Assembly: GCF_001597745.1 (NCBI RefSeq)
Contig: NZ_LUHJ01000009.1
Location: 133,224-197,223, forward strand
Source: Anabaena sp. 4-3
Lineage (GTDB): Bacteria > Cyanobacteriota > Cyanobacteriia > Cyanobacteriales > Nostocaceae
Direction: 5' to 3'
DNA: 64,000 nt
The notes below the pieces were generated by a model. The model saw only the letters and a list, made by a program, of their open reading frames with translations. It was not told the DNA's origin and did no database searches. Both the position numbers and the translations under genes were made by a program. This document shows positions 9,753 to 18,281 of the stretch, piece after piece. Position 1 is the first letter of the stretch; each line of letters starts with the position of its first letter.

Positions 9753-12251
9753 ATGATGAAATTTTCTCTCATCCACAAGCTAAAAGGCATATTTATTCTG
9801 GCGTTAGCAGTGTTATTCACCAATGCTGTAGTTTCCTACAGCAACATCACAAAATTATGTCATCATCAGCAATGGGTGGCAGAAAATCATCAGGTTAAAA
9901 CGCAGCTAACGATGATGTTTTCCACACTAAAAGATGCGGAAATTGCCCAACTTCATTACTTACTCACTAATAACACAGATGCGCTGACAACTTACGTGGG
10001 TGCTAGGGAACAAATCCAAAATCAAATCCAAATTTTCCGCCCATTCACCATTAAACCACACCAACATCAGCAATGGATTTCCCTCCTGAAACAAAAAGTT
10101 ACCGAACAGCAAAATCTACTCCAGCAAGAAGTTACTGTTAATCAACAGCAAGGTTTTGCAGTTGCTCAACAGCTAGTATCATCTCATCAAAACAAGACGC
10201 TGAGACTTAGCCAAGATATCCAACAGTTAATTGACACAGCATTAACCACAGCAGAAATTCCACTACAGCAGTCACCAAATATTCTTCAAACCACACTGGC
10301 AACATTTTCTCTGACTATGATGGTGAATGTGCTGCTGCTAGGGTTTGTGTATGACTTGCTACGGCGTTATCTTAGCAGACTCCAGCAAACTGAAATTGCT
10401 TTGCATGAAAGTGAAAATCGACTACGAGCAATTATTGACGCTGAACCAGAATGTATTAAGTTAATTGCTAGGGATGGCAAGCTGTTAGAAATTAATGCTT
10501 CTGGATTGGCAATCATGGAAGTAGAAAATGCGGATACTCTGATTGGCAAGCCGATTGATTTGAATATTTTACCAGAATATCGAGATGCCTTTGCGGCTTT
10601 GCATCAAAGCGTTTGTCAGGGTAATAAAGGCAGCTTAGAGTTTGAGCTAGAAGGATTTAAGGGTACTCGTCGTTGGATGGAAACTCACGCTGTACCACTC
10701 ATCAATGAAGCGGATGGGACATTTCTACATTTAGCGGTGACACGAGATATTACTCGGCGTAAGCAAGCAGAACAGAAAATCCACGAACAAGCTGCACTGT
10801 TAGATGTGGCGACTGATGCAATTTTGGTAGGCAATATTCACAACCAAATTCTATTTTGGAATAAAGGCGCAGAACGTTTGTATGGTTGGAAGGTTGAGGA
10901 AGCTTTAGGGAAAAATATCCTCGAACTGTTGCATCAAGGCGATTGCCGCCAGCTAGAGGAGGCATTATTTACTGTTATTAGTACAGGTGAGTGGCAAGGT
11001 GAGTTACATCAGCTAACGAAAGATGGTAAACAAATTATCGTCGAAAGTCGCTGGACTTTGGTGAGGGATGAGGAGGGGAAACCCAAATCTATTTTGAGTG
11101 TAAATACTAATATCACTCAGAAAAAACAATTGGAAGCGCGACTGATGCGATCGCAACGTCTCGAAACTATTGGTACTCTAGCCAGTGGTATTGTCCATGA
11201 CCTTAACAATATCCTCGCTCCCATTTTAATGTCAGTTCAGCTTTTACAGATGAAATTGCATGACCAACAAATGCAAAAATTGCTGAACACCTTAGAAGGT
11301 AATGTCAAACGGGGCGCAAATTTGCTTAAGCAAGTATTATCTTTTGCGCGGGGGATTGAAGGGCAGAAGACAATTGTACAAGTTAAACATCTCCTCCAAG
11401 AAATTGAGCAAATTGTCCAGCAAACCTTCCCCAAGTCTATTATTTGCTCGGCAGATATCGCGGATAATCTTTGGTATGTCTCTGGAGATGTTACCCAGCT
11501 ACATCAGGTATTGATGAATCTTGTAGTTAATGCCCGTGATGCTATGCCTGATGGTGGGATGTTGAAGATATCCGCCGAGAATGTGGTACTAGCTTCAGAA
11601 TCAGACTCTTATATTGTTATATCTATTGAAGATACGGGTGTAGGCATACCATCAAACATTCAATCTCAGATTTTTGAGCCATTTTTCTCTACCAAAGCGG
11701 TAGGTGAAGGTACGGGTTTAGGTTTGTCTACTGCTGTGAGTATTATTAACAATCACGGTGGGTTTATCAGCGTTGAGAGTGAGGTACACAAAGGCAGTAA
11801 ATTTCAGATGTATTTGCCGGCTGTGGTATCTAATCGTATGCAATCAACTGCGGCGGTAGAAATGGAACCACCAACCGGACATGGGGAAGGAATTTTGGTT
11901 GTAGATGATGAGGCGATTATCCGCGAAATTACTAAATCCACTCTAGAAGCCTACAATTACCGGGTATTAACTGCTGGGGATGGGTTGGAAGCAGTATCAG
12001 TATATACTCAGAACCAAGAGCAAATTAGTCTAGTGCTGCTAGATATGATGATGCCAGCAATGGAGGGGGCGATCGCTATCCGCCAGTTAAAAAATATTAA
12101 TCCCGACATCAAAATTATTGCCATGAGTGGGTTGTTATCTGCTCCACAGTCTACAGCAATTGCTAGCATGGGGATAAGAGCATTTTTATCCAAGCCTTGT
12201 ACTGCTAAAGAGTTACTACAAACCATCAAAACTGTACATCAGCATCATTGA
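9753..12251 (+). CDS. Hybrid sensor histidine kinase (CHASE3-like, two PAS, HisKA, HATPase, receiver)
   Basis: An 832-residue protein. A membrane segment (about 8-28) and a second at about 186-207 bracket a helical periplasmic region resembling CHASE3. Two PAS domains follow (about 215-335 and 340-465), then the H-box SGIVHDLNNILAPI with phospho-acceptor His482, the ATPase domain with NLVVNARDAMPDGG and DTGVGIP, GEGTGLGLST, and a C-terminal receiver with LVVDDE and phospho-acceptor Asp764 in LLDMMMP. It has no output domain, so it should pass phosphate to another protein. The ATG at 9753 was preferred to the upstream GTG at 9726 because AAAGGG precedes it. The signal is unknown. Confidence 0.88.
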   Translation: MMKFSLIHKLKGIFILALAVLFTNAVVSYSNITKLCHHQQWVAENHQVKTQLTMMFSTLKDAEIAQLHYLLTNNTDALTTYVGAREQIQNQIQIFRPFTIKPHQHQQWISLLKQKVTEQQNLLQQEVTVNQQQGFAVAQQLVSSHQNKTLRLSQDIQQLIDTALTTAEIPLQQSPNILQTTLATFSLTMMVNVLLLGFVYDLLRRYLSRLQQTEIALHESENRLRAIIDAEPECIKLIARDGKLLEINASGLAIMEVENADTLIGKPIDLNILPEYRDAFAALHQSVCQGNKGSLEFELEGFKGTRRWMETHAVPLINEADGTFLHLAVTRDITRRKQAEQKIHEQAALLDVATDAILVGNIHNQILFWNKGAERLYGWKVEEALGKNILELLHQGDCRQLEEALFTVISTGEWQGELHQLTKDGKQIIVESRWTLVRDEEGKPKSILSVNTNITQKKQLEARLMRSQRLETIGTLASGIVHDLNNILAPILMSVQLLQMKLHDQQMQKLLNTLEGNVKRGANLLKQVLSFARGIEGQKTIVQVKHLLQEIEQIVQQTFPKSIICSADIADNLWYVSGDVTQLHQVLMNLVVNARDAMPDGGMLKISAENVVLASESDSYIVISIEDTGVGIPSNIQSQIFEPFFSTKAVGEGTGLGLSTAVSIINNHGGFISVESEVHKGSKFQMYLPAVVSNRMQSTAAVEMEPPTGHGEGILVVDDEAIIREITKSTLEAYNYRVLTAGDGLEAVSVYTQNQEQISLVLLDMMMPAMEGAIAIRQLKNINPDIKIIAMSGLLSAPQSTAIASMGIRAFLSKPCTAKELLQTIKTVHQHH

Positions 12252-12341
12252 CGAACTATTGAACAATCTTTCTGAGGATATAGATTTTTTTTCTCAGCGT
12301 TTTTGTTAATATTAGTAAACTTATATAGACAATTTATCACT

Positions 12342-13379
12342 ATGGCTTTATATGCTGAGTTACATAGACACTTGGGCGGTTCCGTTGTCCCTCGTGTCTT
12401 ATGGCGGTATTTCGAGAGACATTCATCAGAGTTAATTTCCCGGTTTCACAACTATCCAGAGTTTGAAGATTTTTACACCAGACCACGCAATACTTTAGAC
12501 GAATACCTAGAATTGCACACTTTAGTAGAAAGTGTGCAGACGGTTGAGACATTACCCTACTTTATTTACCGCTTAGTGCGGGGTGCTTACATTTTTGAAA
12601 ATTTGGCTTATCTGGAACTACGCTATACTCCCTATTTACGGACACCAGAGCATTTAAGTCAATCCGAGAGAATTGACAAAATGGCGGAAATTGTGGCAGT
12701 GGTGGGAAAAGCGAGTCAGTTACCAGAGTATCCCATTGTCACCAGTCAAATTCTTTGTATGCACTCGCGTTTACCTTATGAGGTGAATAAAGCGATTATT
12801 GATTTAGCAGCGCAACATCGAGATTATGTTTGTGCTGTGGATGTAGCGGGGGGTGATAGTTATTATAGCGATCGCCTAGACGAATGGATTAGTCTCTATA
12901 ATTATGCGCGATCGCTAGACATTAACACCACAGGACACCTGTACGAAACTACGGCGGGTTGTTACCCAGAACTTTTACCTTACCTGATGCGAATAGGTCA
13001 CGGTATCCAAATTCCCCTATTGTATCCTGAGTTACTATCAGAAATAGCTAGAAGGGGGCAGTGTTTAGAAGTTTGCCCCACAACTTACCTGAAAACGGGG
13101 ACTTTACAAGATATCCGTCAACTGAAGTTAGTATTTGACCGATGTTTTGATGCAGGGGTAGACATAGCTATTTGCACTGATAACGCTGGCTTGCATAATA
13201 TGCGTTTGCCGTTTGAGTATGAAAATCTCTTGACTTACGACATAATTAATTTTAAGCAGTTGCAAGCTTGTCAAGATGCCGCCTTTCGTCATGCCTTTGC
13301 TTGGCCTTATCGTCAACGCCCAGAATATTTGTTGAATGGGTTACTTAAATCAGAACCAGCCAAAGCTTTGGTAATGTAA
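12342..13379 (+). CDS. Adenosine deaminase-like amidohydrolase
   Basis: A 345-residue protein. It begins ALYAELHRHLGGSV, the metal-binding HxH of the adenosine/AMP deaminase family, and has later family marks: GHLYET, GHGIQIP and the metal-ligand motif CTDNAGLHN (usually TDDP), so one position departs from the classic SDDP/TDDP. It would hydrolyse adenosine or a related adenine compound to the inosine form, with Zn. The N-terminal extension to 12303 lacks family character, so the ATG at 12342 was used. It lies 90 bases behind the sensor kinase on the same strand; co-transcription is possible. Confidence 0.75.
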   Translation: MALYAELHRHLGGSVVPRVLWRYFERHSSELISRFHNYPEFEDFYTRPRNTLDEYLELHTLVESVQTVETLPYFIYRLVRGAYIFENLAYLELRYTPYLRTPEHLSQSERIDKMAEIVAVVGKASQLPEYPIVTSQILCMHSRLPYEVNKAIIDLAAQHRDYVCAVDVAGGDSYYSDRLDEWISLYNYARSLDINTTGHLYETTAGCYPELLPYLMRIGHGIQIPLLYPELLSEIARRGQCLEVCPTTYLKTGTLQDIRQLKLVFDRCFDAGVDIAICTDNAGLHNMRLPFEYENLLTYDIINFKQLQACQDAAFRHAFAWPYRQRPEYLLNGLLKSEPAKALVM

Positions 13380-13398
13380 GGTCATTAGTCATTCTCCC

Positions 13399-14205
13399 CT
13401 ACACCCCGACTTCCCACCCAGTACCCTGACAAAATTCATCTACCCAAGAAGCCAAATTACTGGCATTAGTATGAGGTATGTGATTAACTTTGTTGATGGG
13501 TTTGGGTGGTTTTTTATGCTGATATTTGCCGTTGTGGGAAATTTCTGTGGTTGATGTTGAAGAAATCAGGGTTTTTGGTTTACTGGGTACGGTCGTAGTA
13601 ATTTCTAGTGAACGTAGTATTTTACCATTGCGAGAGGGTGCGGTAGCTAGTTTCAAACCGATAGATGGTAAAGGTTTAGGTGTGTTGGGGGTGATGGTGA
13701 GGGTAGGTTGAGGAGGTATTTTAGCATTAGAGGCGATCGCATCTCTAGGTTGATCAATCGGTACAATTTCCATCCTAGACTCGTGTATCTCTGGTGTCAC
13801 CACCTGCTGTTTTCCATTCTGCCCGTTGGTATTAGGCGTGGGAACATCGTCAATGATCAATGGAATCAATGTTACTGGTGGTTCTTCTGGAAAATCATCT
13901 TCTGGTGGGTTGACAGCCAAATCCGACTGTGATGAAATTGAGTTTAATTCTGTATCAGGATTAAAATTAAGACCCAAAGCTGCAACTATATCATCAGGGT
14001 TATTATTCAGTTCTACAAGAAACGCCATAATCTCAGCAAAATTTGGCTCTAAACCAGACAGCGTTGCCAACATAAACCCAGAAGAAGGCCGTCTTATACC
14101 ATTATAAGTAGCCCAAACTCGCATTTTGACTAACCAAGGACGATTTTCCTCGTAGTAACTTAGCCACTTCATTTTTAAGGATTGACGCAGCTCCTGAATA
14201 TTCAT
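13399..14205 (-). CDS. Cyanobacterial hypothetical protein (DUF5331-like start)
   Basis: A 268-residue protein. The first 95 residues are a compact helical domain (NIQELRQSLKMKWLSYYEENRPWLVKM...) that I believe is the cyanobacterial DUF5331 type. The rest, to about residue 245, is low-complexity, rich in Pro, Thr, Ser and Asn and probably disordered, and a short conserved-looking end (NLASWVDEFCQGTGWE) closes it. Such a head-linker-tail layout suggests a scaffold or partner-binding protein. No function is known to me. Confidence 0.65.
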   Translation of the reverse strand: MNIQELRQSLKMKWLSYYEENRPWLVKMRVWATYNGIRRPSSGFMLATLSGLEPNFAEIMAFLVELNNNPDDIVAALGLNFNPDTELNSISSQSDLAVNPPEDDFPEEPPVTLIPLIIDDVPTPNTNGQNGKQQVVTPEIHESRMEIVPIDQPRDAIASNAKIPPQPTLTITPNTPKPLPSIGLKLATAPSRNGKILRSLEITTTVPSKPKTLISSTSTTEISHNGKYQHKKPPKPINKVNHIPHTNASNLASWVDEFCQGTGWEVGV

Positions 14206-14258
14206 GGATGCCTCGCTAGAGTCAAAAATAGTGCAGACCTGTATATTGATAATTGGCT

Positions 14259-14591
14259 TTATCCTTGCCGATGAAACCGATAATAGAGCATCTTCTGCAC
14301 TATTTGACCACCTATTAAATGCTTTTCTACTAATAAAGGCACTTCCTGGGGTTGAATGCCACTATACCAAACCATATCAGGTAAAATTAACACCATCGGC
14401 CCATTACCACATTGTCCCAAACAACCGCTAGCTATCACCGTGACATCAGCAACCGGCAAAGCTGTAAAAGCTGCTAATACTTCCTTTGCACCTTGTTTTT
14501 TGCAAGTGCGATGTTGGCAGACTCTCACACATCTGGAAGTCTCAGGTTGATTTGTGTTGAGCGAGTTTGATGGTTGGGTAATATTATTCAT
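14259..14591 (-). CDS. Thioredoxin-like [2Fe-2S] ferredoxin domain protein
   Basis: A 110-residue protein with CQHRTC and, about 35 residues on, CLGQCGNGP, the CX4C...CX3C pattern of the thioredoxin-fold [2Fe-2S] ferredoxins. Small stand-alone proteins of this type (cyanobacterial '(2Fe-2S) ferredoxin domain-containing') are common and their partner is usually unknown. A short Asn/Ser/Thr-rich leader precedes the domain. It is transcribed alone as far as the sequence shows. Confidence 0.8.
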   Translation of the reverse strand: MNNITQPSNSLNTNQPETSRCVRVCQHRTCKKQGAKEVLAAFTALPVADVTVIASGCLGQCGNGPMVLILPDMVWYSGIQPQEVPLLVEKHLIGGQIVQKMLYYRFHRQG

Positions 14592-14673
14592 GTTTCAATG
14601 ACACCCTATTGATCAATATGGTAGGGGTTTAGCATTGCTAAACCCTTACAGGTAGGAGGGAAAACTGACTAAA

Positions 14674-14834
14674 AGGATGTCTGAAAAGTATTGTTATTAA
14701 CATCAAAGTCACTCAAACCTAACTCCCCAGCCCCCCTTCCCTACAAGGGAATGGGGGTTTCAAAGCCTCTCTCCTTGCAGGGGAGAGGTTTGGAGAGGGG
14801 TTTTTAGTATCCTTCTTAACTTCTCAGACATCCT
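14674..14834. mobile_element. MITE-like element, about 161 bp
   Basis: Inverted ends AGGATGTCTGAAAAGT and AGGATGTCTGAGAAGT (read from the other end) match at 15 of 16 bases. The interior holds two hairpins built on CCTTCCCTACAAGGGAATGGGG and CTCTCCTTGCAGGGGAGAGG units. It has no coding capacity. CTAA occurs beside both ends and may be a target duplication, but this lies in a TGACTAA-repeat neighbourhood and is weak. Confidence 0.55.
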
Positions 14835-14868
14835 CTAATGACTAATGACTAATAACAAATAACTAATC
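14835..14868. repeat. STRR-type heptamer tandem array
   Basis: TGACTAA/TAACTAA units between the MITE-like element and the cysK stop codon. Confidence 0.7.
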
Positions 14869-15837
14869 TACAGACAGTCCTTTAGCAGCTAACCATTCCC
14901 GGTTAAATATCCGCGACTGATACCGTGAACCGCTATCACATAAGATAGTGACAATGGTATGTCCAGGGCCTAATTGCTTGGCTAAAGCTACAGCAGCAGC
15001 GACATTGATACCTGTTGAACCACCCATTAATAAACCATCTTTCCGCAATAGCTGGTAAACTACCCGTAAGGCTTCTTGATCATCTATTCGGATAGCATCA
15101 TCGGCTGGTGCGCCTTCCATGTTGGCAGTGATGCGACTGTTACCAATGCCTTCAGTGATAGAATTGCCTTCTGTCTTGATTTCACCTGTTTTGATGTAGC
15201 TATAGAGTCCGCTACCCATCGGGTCAGCAACTACACATTTAACTGCTGGGTTTTGTGATTTCAGGTACATGGCTACACCAGCAAATGTTCCGCCAGTACC
15301 AGTTGCAGCTACCCAACCGTCAACTTTACCATCGGTTTGCGTCCAAATTTCCGGGCCTGTGGTTTCGTAGTGGGCGCGACGGTTAGCTAAATTATCAAAT
15401 TGATTTGCCCAAATAGCATTATCCATCTCAGCCGCAATTCTACCGGATAGTTTGACGTAGTTATTCGGGTCTTTGTAGGGTACGGCGGGAACGGGACGGA
15501 CTTCTGCACCTAAAGCGGTGAGTGCATCGATTTTTTCTTGTGATTGGGTGTTAGGAATGATAATCAAACATTTGTAGCCTTTAGCATTGCAAATATGCGC
15601 GAGTCCAATACCTGTATTACCAGCCGTGCCTTCGACTACTGTACCACCGGGTTTGAGTAGACCTTTTTCTTCTGCATCTTTGATGATATACAATGCAGCC
15701 CGGTCTTTAACAGAACCACCTGGATTAAGAAATTCTGCTTTAGCGAGGATTTCACACCCTGTTTCTTCACTGAAGCTCTTGAGCCTAATCAGTGGTGTAT
15801 TGCCAACAGTGCCTATGAAACCATTTTTGATATCCAT
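14863..15837 (-). CDS. cysK: Cysteine synthase (O-acetylserine sulfhydrylase)
   Basis: A 324-residue PLP enzyme. GNTPLIRL, the cofactor lysine in PGGSVKDRAA, the TAGNTGIGLAH substrate loop and the phosphate-cradle GTGGT are present. It makes cysteine from O-acetylserine and sulfide. The length is normal for the A-type enzyme; the C-terminus (SRIFNREWLAAKGL) is slightly longer than E. coli CysK and is typical of a cyanobacterial and cystathionine-synthase-like branch, so the sulfur substrate preference is not certain. It stands alone on the minus strand. Confidence 0.85.
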   Translation of the reverse strand: MDIKNGFIGTVGNTPLIRLKSFSEETGCEILAKAEFLNPGGSVKDRAALYIIKDAEEKGLLKPGGTVVEGTAGNTGIGLAHICNAKGYKCLIIIPNTQSQEKIDALTALGAEVRPVPAVPYKDPNNYVKLSGRIAAEMDNAIWANQFDNLANRRAHYETTGPEIWTQTDGKVDGWVAATGTGGTFAGVAMYLKSQNPAVKCVVADPMGSGLYSYIKTGEIKTEGNSITEGIGNSRITANMEGAPADDAIRIDDQEALRVVYQLLRKDGLLMGGSTGINVAAAVALAKQLGPGHTIVTILCDSGSRYQSRIFNREWLAAKGLSVD

Positions 15838-16046
15838 TGTGATTTTACTTGAGTTCTTACTTATAAAAATTGTGGCTCATAATTGTCTCATTACTCAGGG
15901 GGTGTATGCTTTGCTCGTAGATTGAGCAAGTCCACTACAAATACTACAAATACTGGTTATTTCTCAGGGTGCAGGTTTTGCTCAAAACATCATGGCAACA
16001 TCAAAAATGATGGCAACTGCTAAACCTAGCCACTGATAGGTGCATC

Positions 16047-16247
16047 ATGAACAAAGCAACCAAAAACAGATTCGATGCTGAAATGACGGACGAAGACTGG
16101 TTTAACTTAGGAAAATCTGATGCTTGGGCTGGAAAACCGAAAATTTCACCAGAACAGGATGCTCAAGGGGCGAGTATGTATGATTTAGGCTACAGCGAGG
16201 GCAAAATTAAATATCCGCCAACTAAAACTCCAAATACTTCTCAATAA
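16047..16247 (+). CDS. Small acidic hypothetical protein
   Basis: A 66-residue protein without a domain I recognise. The patterns WFNLGKSDAWAGKPKISPE and MYDLGYSEGKIKYPP recall a repeated Gly-containing helical unit (LG-S-AW/GKP; LGY-EGK). The ATG follows a purine-rich stretch and the frame is isolated, with no competing frame on the other strand. Confidence 0.5.
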   Translation: MNKATKNRFDAEMTDEDWFNLGKSDAWAGKPKISPEQDAQGASMYDLGYSEGKIKYPPTKTPNTSQ

Positions 16248-16351
16248 TCAGGCGATCGCTCAACCAAAAATGTATATCCTCACAAATTCTTCAATTTTTT
16301 TCCCTACTCTGAACACAGAGCAACTCAAACACAGAGGCGGCATTTAGCTGT

Positions 16352-16549
16352 ATGATTATGAAACATGAAGATATGGAAGTTTTGGAAGCATTAGTTGATA
16401 AATTGACATTAGCTGCCATTTTAGAAATGCTAGAGCGAATCTCTCACAAACACGCCGAAAATCTCCGCACTCATTGGCAAGATGAAGTTACAGCTAAGTT
16501 GTGGGATAAAGCAGCTAGGCAGATAGAACAAATCAATGTTGATGTTTAA
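16352..16549 (+). CDS. Small helical hypothetical protein
   Basis: A 65-residue, mostly helical protein (EALVDKLTLAAILEMLERISHKHAENLR...). It looks like an amphipathic helical hairpin. Two in-frame ATGs lie at the start (16352 and 16358). No function can be given. Confidence 0.5.
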   Translation: MIMKHEDMEVLEALVDKLTLAAILEMLERISHKHAENLRTHWQDEVTAKLWDKAARQIEQINVDV

Positions 16550-16583
16550 ATAGGTAGGAATGTTTATAATCAGAAATACTACT

Positions 16584-17168
16584 CTACCAAACTTTACTCA
16601 TATTCAAGACAAATCCTGGTAAAATAGAGTCTGCGCTCACGGTATCAGGATTTTCTAAACATTCCTCTGGTTGACCAGGACGGTAAATATAAACTTGGCG
16701 GTGTTTGCGGTCAATTAAAAAGCCTAATTGTATCCCTGGTTCTTTGATGTATTCTGCCATTTTATCTTTCAGGGGTTGCAGATTATCGCTAGGCGATCGC
16801 AGTTCCACGATAAAATCAGGACAAATCGCAGGAAACCGTTCTTGTTGTTGTGGCGAAAGCGTATTCCAGCGTTCTAATTTAATCCAAGCTGCATCAGGAG
16901 AACGTTCTGCACCTGTGGATAACTTAAATCCTGTACTAGAACTAAACGCTATACCTGTACCATCCTGTTCTGTCCACACTCCTAACTGTACAGCAATATT
17001 AAACTCTCTATTGCCTGTTGTTCCACCTGTAGGGGGCATAATTGATATTTCTCCTAACTGATTACGTTCAATGCGTAAGTCACGATTTATCTGACAGAAT
17101 TCAAAAAATTGTTCGTCTGTCATTTGCATTGATGGCGGAATTTGGATGACTAAGGGAGATGACAGCAT
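16584..17168 (-). CDS. Uma2 family (DUF820) putative endonuclease
   Basis: A 194-residue protein with the PD-(D/E)XK-type core of the Uma2 family: GTTGNREFN, SPDAAWI, PDFIVELRSPSDN and the MAEYIKEPGIQLGFLID strand. Uma2 proteins are expanded in cyanobacteria and their biological role is not settled. The frame also opens upstream to 17213; I placed the start at the ATG preceded by GGAAAG, which gives the normal N-terminus (SPLVIQIPP). A second member sits at 40186-40905. Confidence 0.75.
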   Translation of the reverse strand: MLSSPLVIQIPPSMQMTDEQFFEFCQINRDLRIERNQLGEISIMPPTGGTTGNREFNIAVQLGVWTEQDGTGIAFSSSTGFKLSTGAERSPDAAWIKLERWNTLSPQQQERFPAICPDFIVELRSPSDNLQPLKDKMAEYIKEPGIQLGFLIDRKHRQVYIYRPGQPEECLENPDTVSADSILPGFVLNMSKVW

Positions 17169-17272
17169 AATCTTTCCATAGCTGGCTTTATCTTTATTTT
17201 TACCCAAACGCAAAAAGACGCAAAGCTACCAACCAGTATCTTTGCGTCTTCTACTTGAAATGACTGAAAAAT

Positions 17273-17911
17273 TTACTTGTTAGGCTGTGGAGTCATCCGC
17301 AAGTAGGGTTTAATTTCTTTGTAGCCTTTGGGGAATTTTTCTTTTAATACTTCTGGGTCTTTCAAAGATGGTACAATTACACAATCATCCCCATCTTTCC
17401 AGTCGGCTGGAGTAGCTACGCTGTAGTTATCGGTGAGTTGTAGCGAGTCAATAACCCGCAACAATTCGTCAAAGTTGCGTCCGGTGCTGGGGGGATAGGT
17501 GAAGGAAAGACGCAGTTTTTTGTTGGGGTCAATGACAAACACGGAACGCACTGTGACAGCTGCGTTAGCATTGGGGTGAATCATGTCGTAAAGATCAGAA
17601 ACTTTACGATCTGCGTCTGCCAAAATTGGGTAGTTGAGTTTGGTGCTTTGTGTTTCTTCGATGTCGCCTACCCAGCCGTTATGAGATTCTACATCATCGA
17701 CGCTCAGAGCGATCGCTTTCACGTTACGCTTGTCAAATTCTGGTTTGAGTTTGGCAACAGTACCTAATTCAGTTGTGCATACTGGGGTGTAGTCAGCAGG
17801 GTGAGAAAACAGCACCACCCAGCTATCACCAGCCCATTCGTAAAAATCTAGGTCGCCATGTGTAGACGCTTGCTTAAAGTTAGGTACTGTATCACCAAGA
17901 CGGAGAGCCAT
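17273..17911 (-). CDS. 1-Cys peroxiredoxin (Prx6 type)
   Basis: A 212-residue protein with the peroxidatic motif PADYTPVCTTE and the Prx6-type second half (LRVIDSLQLTDNYSVATPADWKDGDDCVIVPS). It reduces hydrogen and organic peroxides and uses a single catalytic cysteine, so needs an outside thiol donor. Another Cys lies in DDCVIV. Length and order match the family. A perfect 8-bp hairpin (GTGTTGTT-TCGT-AACAACAC, 17953-17972) lies in the upstream leader. Confidence 0.92.
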   Translation of the reverse strand: MALRLGDTVPNFKQASTHGDLDFYEWAGDSWVVLFSHPADYTPVCTTELGTVAKLKPEFDKRNVKAIALSVDDVESHNGWVGDIEETQSTKLNYPILADADRKVSDLYDMIHPNANAAVTVRSVFVIDPNKKLRLSFTYPPSTGRNFDELLRVIDSLQLTDNYSVATPADWKDGDDCVIVPSLKDPEVLKEKFPKGYKEIKPYLRMTPQPNK

Positions 17912-18281
17912 ATAAGATTCCCTGTAGTTAAATATCGCCTATGTATCTTAACGTGTTGTTTCGTAACAACACCGATTTTCCCATCGGCTTTGAGTTGTTT
18001 TTAACAAAAGTTCAACTTTGTTGACCTTAACAAGTCTGTGGCGATGGGGAAAAATAACTGACGGATTCTGATTATTGCACAAATCAATGTATTTGTATTT
18101 TTTCTTGCCCAATAATTTTGACAAGTTTTCTGGAATCCTCTGCCAAGGATTTGTAGTTTGTCGAGGTACTTGTATAATCTGTGATAGTTATATAAAACTC
18201 TATTTGATGTTTGCGAAGCTAGAAGTCAAAGAGACTTCTTCCCCATTCCCTAATCAATAACTGAGTTTCTGGGATAAATAC
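17912..18281. other. Divergent promoter region
   Basis: About 370 AT-rich bases between the divergent peroxiredoxin and VWA lipoprotein genes. Apart from the hairpin at 17953-17972 I see no gene. Confidence 0.45.
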
